From the IMG/VR virus record IMGVR_UViG_3300043395_001834, positions 1 through 41,897 of that record: a DNA stretch of 41,897 bases; one strand, 5' to 3'. Made by a program: the position numbers and the translations under genes. This document shows positions 37,213 to 41,897 of this stretch, in pieces. How positions within the stretch are numbered: the stretch's first letter is position 1; each line of letters begins with the position of its first letter. The notes beneath the pieces were generated by a model. The model made no database searches. It saw only the letters and a program-made list of their open reading frames with translations, and had not been told where the DNA came from. Origin of the DNA: a virus.

Positions 37213-38360
37213 TGCCATTCGGTATTGACGACGCCATCCTCTTTGGAGTCCTTAGCGGAGCCGGCAGCTCCATCTTTGGCAGCATGAGTCAGGGGGCAGC
37301 GGCTGACGCCCAGAACAAAGAGCAAGAGCGTATCGCCAAGGCGCAGTACAAGAGAGCGGTCCAGGAATACCGCATCCAGAACAAGCGGGACATTACCCAG
37401 TGGTACTGGGATCGCGCACGGGTTGAGCAGCTGCGCTTCAACGAGAAACAGACCGCGCTCGACCAGGCCACCTACGGGGCCAAGCTGATTGCCTCAGCGA
37501 CCGAGAACCTGGCCATCAACAGTCAGGCTCTCTACGACAAGTTCGTGACTGAGGAGCGGTTGCGGGCCACGCAGGTTGGCCTGGACTACCAGTACACCAC
37601 CAACAAGCTGGCGGCCGACAGCACCGAGGCTGTTCGCCAGTACATGCAGAACATCAACCAGACAGCACTGCAAAGCAATGCCACGGTTGCGAAGCTGAAC
37701 ACCGATACCCAGGAGTTGTTGGCCAGCCTTGCGCTGGAAGAACAGCGCGACTACCTGGGGTGGCAGCTCAACGTGTTGAGTGCTGCGGCCAAGGATGCAG
37801 AGGCCAAGGCTTCCGCTAGCGCTCGCCAGGGCGGCAGCAACACGTCCCGGAAGCTCGCAGTGCAGGCTGCCCAACAGCTCGGTCGCACCTGGTCCGAGAT
37901 GGATCAGAGGGCAAGGAGCAGAGACGTGAAGCTGGGCCTGCTCAACAGCGCCATGAAGAACGACGTGTCCCGTCAGCTGAGCCAGTACGCCCTGGCGATG
38001 CAGGATGACACCGAGAAGATCAAGTACACCAACCAGCGGTACATCAGCGACTACGGCCTGGCCAAGAGCCAAATGGAGTCACTGACCATCCCAAGCTTCC
38101 AGCTGGCTGAGAAGCAGTACGGACGTGAGCTGAAGAGCTTGCAGCTGCAGACGCGGCAAGCATTTGATGAGGCAACGACCAAGTACCGGGAGCAGACGTT
38201 CTTCGATCCGCTCAAGCCCATCCCTGGTCTGCGTCCCAAGTACATCGCACCGACCGCGATTGCTGGCCCAAGCGTCGGCTCCGTGATTGGCAATGCAATC
38301 CTCAGCGGGGTTCAAGGAGCTGCAACGTTCAGTGATCCCAAAACGTGGTTTGGCGGTTAA
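37212..38360 (+). CDS. internal virion protein, gp14-like
   Basis: A 382-aa protein after gp12-like, as T7 gp14. It starts with a glycine/hydrophobic segment (ILFGVLSGAGSSIFGSMSQG) that could insert in a membrane, then a very long alpha-helical, Q/A/K-rich coiled-coil region (residues ~35-310). It likely forms part of the ejected channel in the outer membrane. Its partners, the gp15- and gp16-like proteins, are encoded on the other arm. Confidence 0.82.
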   Translation: MPFGIDDAILFGVLSGAGSSIFGSMSQGAAADAQNKEQERIAKAQYKRAVQEYRIQNKRDITQWYWDRARVEQLRFNEKQTALDQATYGAKLIASATENLAINSQALYDKFVTEERLRATQVGLDYQYTTNKLAADSTEAVRQYMQNINQTALQSNATVAKLNTDTQELLASLALEEQRDYLGWQLNVLSAAAKDAEAKASASARQGGSNTSRKLAVQAAQQLGRTWSEMDQRARSRDVKLGLLNSAMKNDVSRQLSQYALAMQDDTEKIKYTNQRYISDYGLAKSQMESLTIPSFQLAEKQYGRELKSLQLQTRQAFDEATTKYREQTFFDPLKPIPGLRPKYIAPTAIAGPSVGSVIGNAILSGVQGAATFSDPKTWFGG

Positions 38361-38362
38361 GC

Positions 38363-38376
38363 TTGACAGCGTACAA
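38363..38376 (+). promoter_or_regulatory. boundary motif copy upstream of cyAbrB gene
   Basis: TTGACAGCGTACAA, 13 of 14 matches, in the short gap between the gp14-like stop and the cyAbrB ATG, ending 11 bases before that ATG and pointing along transcription. The base positions 17 after TTGACA read TTATGG, not a -10. Confidence 0.6.
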
Positions 38377-38387
38377 CTGTCATTCTT

Positions 38388-38789
38388 ATGGCAAAGCTGA
38401 AAGGGCAAGAACTGCTCAGTTATGTCCAGGCCAACGCTGGCACCGATGAAGGAGCAATCATCCAAGGCGCTGGCTACTACGGCTACCGCAACGGCAAGAT
38501 CAACCTGCAGCGCACCAAGTTCTATCGCGCAATCAGCCAAGCCAACGGTCTTGTAATTGGAGATCCCGTGCCCGACGAGCGTCCCGGCAAAGAACCCACC
38601 TTCCGCCTCAAGGTTGGCCCCAAAGGCTTAGTGCCTGTCGGCCGCGCCTACACCGAGCAGTGCAACATGAAGCCTGGCTCCTTCGTGAAAGTCGTCATCG
38701 AAGACGGCTGCGTGATCCTGGAGCCCGAGGATTCTGCACCTGCAGCCTGCCCTGCTCCACCTGTGGCAACTCTGGCAAGTGTTGCCTAA
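38388..38789 (+). CDS. cyAbrB-type transcriptional regulator, 133 aa
   Basis: The product matches the two-part layout of cyanobacterial AbrB proteins. The N-terminal half has LKGQELLSYVQANAGTDEGA, a GYYGYRNGKINLQRTKFYRA segment and ANGLVIGD. The C-terminal half has FRLKVGPKGLVPVGRAYTEQ and KPGSFVKVVIEDGCVILEPE, the swapped-hairpin-like DNA-binding part of cyAbrB. In cyanobacteria these regulators control carbon and nitrogen metabolism genes. It is a single-gene unit within virion genes, flanked by a boundary motif and an intrinsic terminator, like a moron. Reprogramming of host transcription is inferred. Confidence 0.82.
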   Translation: MAKLKGQELLSYVQANAGTDEGAIIQGAGYYGYRNGKINLQRTKFYRAISQANGLVIGDPVPDERPGKEPTFRLKVGPKGLVPVGRAYTEQCNMKPGSFVKVVIEDGCVILEPEDSAPAACPAPPVATLASVA

Positions 38790-38810
38790 CTTCAACCAAG
38801 GGGAGATCTT

Positions 38811-38835
38811 GAGGGGTAACAGGCCCCTCTTTTTT
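38811..38835 (+). terminator. intrinsic terminator after cyAbrB gene
   Basis: GAGGGG (38811-38816) pairs with CCCCTC (38824-38829) around a 7-base loop, followed by TTTTTT (38830-38835). The endolysin ATG is at 38841, five bases after the T tract. Confidence 0.9.
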
Positions 38836-38840
38836 ATGCC

Positions 38841-39977
38841 ATGGGGATCAAGGACGTGCAGTTCACCTCAGATCGCTGGCTCCAGTTCTGGGACAACTAC
38901 AAGGGGCTCGACCACCAGGTCAACGCCATCCGCAAGCTTGGCAACCATATCAACGAGGCCGATCCATGCCTGCTGACTGAATCGGCTGACTGGGTAACGA
39001 CGTGGAGCTCTCCAGTTGTTGACCTGCCCAATACCTGGGAGGGCGTTGAGGCGGCCGCCAAAGCAGCGGGAGCTCGCTGGTATTCCTTGGTCGCTGCGCA
39101 GTGGGCCCTTGAATCAGGACACGGGAAGCACACAAGCGGCCGCCATAACTACTTCGGATTGAAGGGTCCCGGTTCTTCGCGCAAGACCACAGAAGTGGTC
39201 AACGGCAAGACCATCACGATCACCGATGAGTTCCTCGACTTCCGCAGCCTGCAGGAATGCGTGGAGTATCTGGTTGATCGGTGGTATCGGGACTTCACCG
39301 CTAACGGCAAGACCTACAAAGGGGTCAACAACTGCAGCAGCGCCGAGGTCGCAGCGCGTGAACTGCAGCGCCAGGGCTATGCGACGAATCCCGGCTATGC
39401 AGATCGCCTCATTGCGCTGTTGCGGGAGCATCGCCCCAGTCAAGGTGAAGCCCTTCCACGCAATCCGTTGAATGTGCGCTGGCAAAGCCAGCTGGACAAC
39501 AAGAGTGGCCAGGGCAGCCGCGAGTGTTTCTCAAGCTCTTGCGCCATGCTCGCAATGTTCTGGGGCAAGGTCGTTGGCGATGACGCCTACAACGCCATCC
39601 GCCAGAAGTACGGGGACAGCACCTCTGCCCAGGCGCAGCTTGCAGCACTTCGCTCCCTTGGCCTGCGGGCCGACTTCCATACCAATGGTTGCCCCAAGGT
39701 CTTGGAGGACGAGATCAACGCAGGCCGCCCTGTTGCTGTCGGTTGGTTGCATAAAGGTCCCGCATCAGCTGCCAGTGGGACGGGGCACTGGTCCGTTGTG
39801 ATCGGCTACACCGACATTGCCTGGATCCATAACGATCCCAACGGGGAGGCTTCCCTTGTCGGTGGTGGCTACACCAACAACACCAATGGGGCTGGCGTGA
39901 TCTACAGCCGCAAGAACTGGAATCCCCGCTGGATGCCAGGTGGCTCCGGTGGCTGGTATCTCACCTGCAAGCCATGA
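38841..39977 (+). CDS. two-domain endolysin: glucosaminidase plus C39-like peptidase
   Basis: A 378-aa lysis enzyme. Residues ~65-200 form a FlgJ/glucosaminidase-type domain with AAQWALESGHGKHTSGRHNY and FGLKG; Glu91 is the likely catalytic acid. Residues ~205-378 form a papain-like C39-type domain with RECFSSSCAMLA (Cys234), GTGHWSVVIGY (His316) and WIHNDPNGE. One part would cut glycan strands, the other cross-link peptides. There is no signal peptide, so it needs a holin; candidate membrane proteins lie 0.6-2 kb away on the opposite strand. ATG 38841 has no Shine-Dalgarno, being next to a terminator. Confidence 0.85.
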   Translation: MGIKDVQFTSDRWLQFWDNYKGLDHQVNAIRKLGNHINEADPCLLTESADWVTTWSSPVVDLPNTWEGVEAAAKAAGARWYSLVAAQWALESGHGKHTSGRHNYFGLKGPGSSRKTTEVVNGKTITITDEFLDFRSLQECVEYLVDRWYRDFTANGKTYKGVNNCSSAEVAARELQRQGYATNPGYADRLIALLREHRPSQGEALPRNPLNVRWQSQLDNKSGQGSRECFSSSCAMLAMFWGKVVGDDAYNAIRQKYGDSTSAQAQLAALRSLGLRADFHTNGCPKVLEDEINAGRPVAVGWLHKGPASAASGTGHWSVVIGYTDIAWIHNDPNGEASLVGGGYTNNTNGAGVIYSRKNWNPRWMPGGSGGWYLTCKP

Positions 39978-40306
39978 AACGCGAACGACTGCACCTCTCG
40001 ATCCATACCGTCATCGAGACAGGCCGTGACTGGAACGGTCGCTTTTACATCGTCTACGACAACGGTGCTGCAGTGTTTCGGCGCTGTCCGAAGGAAGTGC
40101 GGAAGTTCCTGAAGCTGCCGTCCAAGATTCCCATGAGGGAGGCCTACGACAGTTGGATCGCTTCACTGGAGGCAGCCGACGCCAACAGGAAGACCAAGCC
40201 TGTGGAGGAAGGGATGAGCGAGGAACTGTTGGCGACAGGCTTCGGGCCAGAGGTTCATGCGCTAGACGAGAGCGATCCCAACCACCAGACCCGCACGGTC
40301 ATTTAG
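39974..40306 (+). CDS. hypothetical protein, last gene of rightward arm, 110 aa
   Basis: A 110-aa product coupled to the endolysin by ATGA. Basic N-terminus with HTVIETGRDWNGRFYIVYDN, then KEVRKFLKLPSKIPMREAYD, ending in an acidic tail. It could assist lysis or be unrelated; no signal peptide or membrane segment is visible. Its end overlaps the convergent minus-strand gene by 8 bases. Confidence 0.6.
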   Translation: MKRERLHLSIHTVIETGRDWNGRFYIVYDNGAAVFRRCPKEVRKFLKLPSKIPMREAYDSWIASLEAADANRKTKPVEEGMSEELLATGFGPEVHALDESDPNHQTRTVI

Positions 40307-40517
40307 CCCTAGCGGCTTGCCAGGCTTCGCCCAAGTTCTCTGCTGCTTCCTGGGCAAACCAGCGTGCGATAGCAGTCTGCTGATGCCAGAGCGTATTCAG
40401 CAGCATTGCTGTGTTGAGGAGCCCCTCGTGGTCCCCAGATTCGTACAAGTCCAGCAAGGTCCGCTTGGTTGCTTCCTGCCGGAACTGCAGCTCCTGTCCA
40501 ACGACGAAGGGCTGCAT
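40299..40517 (-). CDS. hypothetical protein, end of leftward arm, 72 aa
   Basis: A 72-aa helical product: MQPFVVGQELQFRQEATKRT, LLDLYESGDHEGLLNTAMLL and a C-terminal AARWFAQ-like amphipathic helix. Soluble; no family recognised. It ends at the convergence point of the two arms, where I see no intrinsic terminator on either strand. Confidence 0.55.
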   Translation of the reverse strand: MQPFVVGQELQFRQEATKRTLLDLYESGDHEGLLNTAMLLNTLWHQQTAIARWFAQEAAENLGEAWQAARAK

Positions 40518-40520
40518 GAC

Positions 40521-40739
40521 CTACCTCTTGACCAGCGGGGAAATGACTCCAGCCAGCAGCTCAATAGCGCGGTACAGCTTGATGGCAAGTCGGCGGTAGT
40601 TGCTCAGCGCCTCGTTGTCCTTGGGTGTGGGTGTCATGTTGACGATGACAAGTGCAACCCCATGAATTGCTACTGCCAGTGCAACGTAGTCGGATAGACG
40701 GTCCACGCAGATGAGCGCATCTCGCCCAAACTTACTCAA
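40521..40739 (-). CDS. small membrane protein, holin candidate, 72 aa
   Basis: A 72-aa product with one hydrophobic segment, DYVALAVAIHGVALVIVNMT (residues ~17-36), followed by a PTPKDNEALSNYRRLAIKLY stretch and a second mildly hydrophobic helix ELLAGVISPLVKR. Proteins of this shape recur in cyanophages. Start TTG at 40739 overlaps the previous stop (TTGA), with AAGGG upstream. Size and position near the endolysin make it a holin candidate; not proven. Confidence 0.55.
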   Translation of the reverse strand: MSKFGRDALICVDRLSDYVALAVAIHGVALVIVNMTPTPKDNEALSNYRRLAIKLYRAIELLAGVISPLVKR

Positions 40740-40963
40740 CCCTTGCCTGTTGGCAAGGAACCTTGCTCAAGCTTCCTGATTCGTACCTCGTGATCACGCA
40801 GGTCGTCTTCAAGCAGATGAATGTCCTTCTGCAACTCAGACCTAAGCAGGCGCACCTCACTCAAGATTGCGTCCATCCCACGTTTCATCGAGCCGTGCTC
40901 AACCGCCATCTTCCATAGTGCGCCAACCCCGGCCACACCGATGACTGACGCAACCTCAAGCAC
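40736..40963 (-). CDS. small membrane-anchored coiled-coil protein, 75 aa
   Basis: The N-terminal hydrophobic segment LEVASVIGVAGVGALWKMAV (about 2-21) is followed by a charged heptad-like helix (ILSEVRLLRSELQKDIHLLE) to residue ~67. One membrane segment plus a coiled coil fits a spanin- or holin-accessory-like protein, possibly paired with the coupled downstream membrane protein. GTG 40963 lies only 7 bases after the U tract of a terminator; later ATG codons would delete the membrane segment. Confidence 0.5.
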   Translation of the reverse strand: MLEVASVIGVAGVGALWKMAVEHGSMKRGMDAILSEVRLLRSELQKDIHLLEDDLRDHEVRIRKLEQGSLPTGKG

Positions 40964-40970
40964 GGCTCTG

Positions 40971-41006
40971 AAAAAGCTGCCTTAAGCGTACCGAGCTCAA
41001 GGCAGC
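40971..41006 (-). terminator. intrinsic terminator on minus strand
   Basis: On the minus strand GCTGCCTT (41006-40999) pairs with AAGGCAGC (40983-40976), followed by TTTTT (40975-40971). It separates the upstream small genes from the membrane-protein pair. Confidence 0.82.
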
Positions 41007-41034
41007 CTGCTAGCTACGGTCTTAGTGAAGGTGA

Positions 41035-41313
41035 CTACTTGCCCCAGCGGGCGAGAACGGTGCGAAGACCCCTGAGCGTTACCTCGTCGGTATCGCCTCC
41101 TTCAGCCAGTGATGCTTCGTAGAACGCAAACAGCAACTCATCATCCGACGGCTCCACCGGCTCGGACTGGGCGAGGTAGGCGCGAGCTTCTTTCCATGCC
41201 TTGTGTGCGTTTTGCACCGTTGGGGCTGGCGTTTCGGCCTCTAAGTGCTCGGATAGATCATTCAGCGCATTAGAGAGTCGCTGGATCAAGTCGCGTGGGT
41301 TTGTGTCAATCAT
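41035..41313 (-). CDS. small hypothetical protein, 92 aa
   Basis: An acidic 92-aa product from ATG 41313: MIDTNPRDLIQRLSNALNDL, then a helix AHKAWKEARAYLAQ and PSDDELLFAFYEASLAEGGD. It is of a kind I associate with short cyanobacterial and cyanophage proteins of unknown function. It overlaps the preceding gene by 8 bases. An upstream in-frame ATG would add 19 residues encoded inside that gene and is less likely. Confidence 0.6.
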   Translation of the reverse strand: MIDTNPRDLIQRLSNALNDLSEHLEAETPAPTVQNAHKAWKEARAYLAQSEPVEPSDDELLFAFYEASLAEGGDTDEVTLRGLRTVLARWGK

Positions 41314-41551
41314 GGGTTTCAAGCTCGGCGGCGATGGCATGTAATGCGTCACGCGACCAGTTGATGCCAAGGCTATGCGCTGTATCGGGTTCTATTCGCC
41401 CTTCCCACTGGGCGGCTAATACCTGATCCGCAGCAGCTCGCATGGCGGCGGCAATGGCGTAACGGTCTTCGTGCTGCAGGGAAGGATCCCATGGACTCTT
41501 CCAGTAGGCATCCAGCACAGCCTGCGCGGCGGGGGAGAGGTCAGTCATCAC
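41306..41551 (-). CDS. small hypothetical protein, 81 aa
   Basis: The 81-aa product (GTG at 41551, or ATG at 41548) begins MMTDLSPAAQAVLDAYWKSP and has AIAAAMRAAADQVLAAQWEG. The 'M-T-D-L-S-P-A-A-Q-A-V-x-D-A' start is familiar from short proteins in Synechococcus/Cyanobium genomes and their phages. Soluble, helical; function unknown. Confidence 0.65.
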   Translation of the reverse strand: MMTDLSPAAQAVLDAYWKSPWDPSLQHEDRYAIAAAMRAAADQVLAAQWEGRIEPDTAHSLGINWSRDALHAIAAELETHD

Positions 41552-41702
41552 TCAGCCTCTGCTGCGGCACCGGCAACGCGTGGTGGGGGAGCCAGTGGGT
41601 GTAGCCCTCACCAGCGCCAGCGTCGTCCCCTTCAAGAACGGCGCTCCTGACCAGCCACCGGCGGCCCTGATCGTTTCTCTGTCTGGCATAGAAGTGAAGG
41701 TG
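41541..41702 (-). pseudogene. protein-like ORF without a canonical start
   Basis: This frame reads as convincing protein, with RRWLVRSAVLEGDDAGAGEG and YTHWLPHHALPVPQQRLSDD, and ends 11 bases inside the next gene. Yet no ATG, GTG or TTG lies between an upstream in-frame stop and this sequence. The alternative frame with an ATG (near 41693) gives a Thr/Arg-rich product that looks like a shadow. Either a non-standard start is used, a base is missing in the assembly, or the gene has lost its start. Confidence 0.4.
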
Positions 41703-41703
41703 A

Positions 41704-41883
41704 CTACAGGGCTTGGCTGAGAGGCATCATTTCGCCGTACATGACGCCATCCTCTAATGACCCAAGGACGAAGCATCCCCAGTAGATGCTTGACCGCCCC
41801 GTATAAGGATCAACAAAAGGATGCGTGACACTGTTACACCAGTGGATCGGCCCAACGTGTCCGTGGTCAGAAGTGATTTGCAT
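41704..41883 (-). CDS. small hypothetical protein across the contig junction, 59 aa
   Basis: ATG 41883 (inside the 24-bp terminal repeat) to TAG 41704-41706. The 59-aa product starts MQITSDHGHVGPIHWCNSVT and contains PYTGRSSIYWGCFVLGSLED and MYGEMMPLSQAL. It is tryptophan/cysteine-containing and probably a compact fold. Its upstream region is at the other end of the window, which supports circularity. Function unknown. Confidence 0.6.
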   Translation of the reverse strand: MQITSDHGHVGPIHWCNSVTHPFVDPYTGRSSIYWGCFVLGSLEDGVMYGEMMPLSQAL

Positions 41884-41897
41884 AGTGCAGCAAGTGA
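41874..41897. repeat. 24-bp terminal direct repeat, right copy
   Basis: Identical to bases 1-24; see the left copy. Removing one copy gives a 41,873-bp circle. Confidence 0.9.

Noticed and set aside
41552-41776. 74-codon minus-strand frame
   Set aside because: Arg/Thr/Pro-rich shadow of the better protein-like frames at 41541-41702 and 41704-41883.

Overview
The window looks like one complete, circularly assembled genome of a T7-like (Autographiviridae-type) podovirus that infects a cyanobacterium. The first and last 24 bases are identical, and one small gene reads across that junction. T7-like identity rests on a single-subunit RNA polymerase, a primase-helicase, endonuclease I, a gp6-type exonuclease, a gp8-type portal, a 345-aa capsid protein, gp11/gp12 tail tubes, a gp14-like internal protein, very large internal virion proteins, a gp17-type tail fibre and a gp19-type terminase. 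A cyanobacterial host is inferred mainly from a phage-encoded cyAbrB-type regulator and from small proteins of cyanophage type. The high GC content suggests a Synechococcus/Cyanobium-like host; that last step is inference.

Layout. The genome is organised as two divergent arms that leave a ~1 kb hairpin-rich non-coding region (about 16.07-17.07 kb). The rightward arm (17.07-40.3 kb) carries a cassette of small early genes, a ribbon-helix-helix regulator, a MarR-type regulator, a tyrosine integrase with a tRNA-like attP, RNA polymerase, SSB, endonuclease I, primase-helicase, five small ORFs, exonuclease, then portal, scaffold, capsid, tail tubes, a gp14-like protein, the cyAbrB gene and a two-domain endolysin. 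The leftward arm (16.07 kb down to 1, then through the junction to 40.3 kb) carries two small genes, large terminase, three giant internal virion proteins, tail fibre, glycine-rich adhesin and a run of small genes including two small membrane proteins near the endolysin. An island on the + strand (12.1-13.7 kb) inside the leftward arm holds the small terminase and small virion-type proteins.

The most unusual points: (1) I find no DNA polymerase; its usual place between primase-helicase and exonuclease holds five small, mostly overlapping ORFs. (2) A near-palindromic 14-mer, TTGACAGCGTTCAA and variants, recurs at gene and operon boundaries on both arms; its asymmetric core mostly points along transcription, except around marR-int-RNAP. 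(3) In the early cassette, three copies of a structured RNA element with two mutually exclusive stems, plus six copies of a CACCTTGCAA-type box placed 8-10 nt before the start codon, look like an undescribed cis-regulatory system. (4) Three genes start within 12 nt of the U-tract of an intrinsic terminator. (5) The T7-like gene set is split between two strands, whereas canonical members transcribe everything one way. Integrase, attP and MarR suggest ability to integrate, but this is not shown by the sequence alone.
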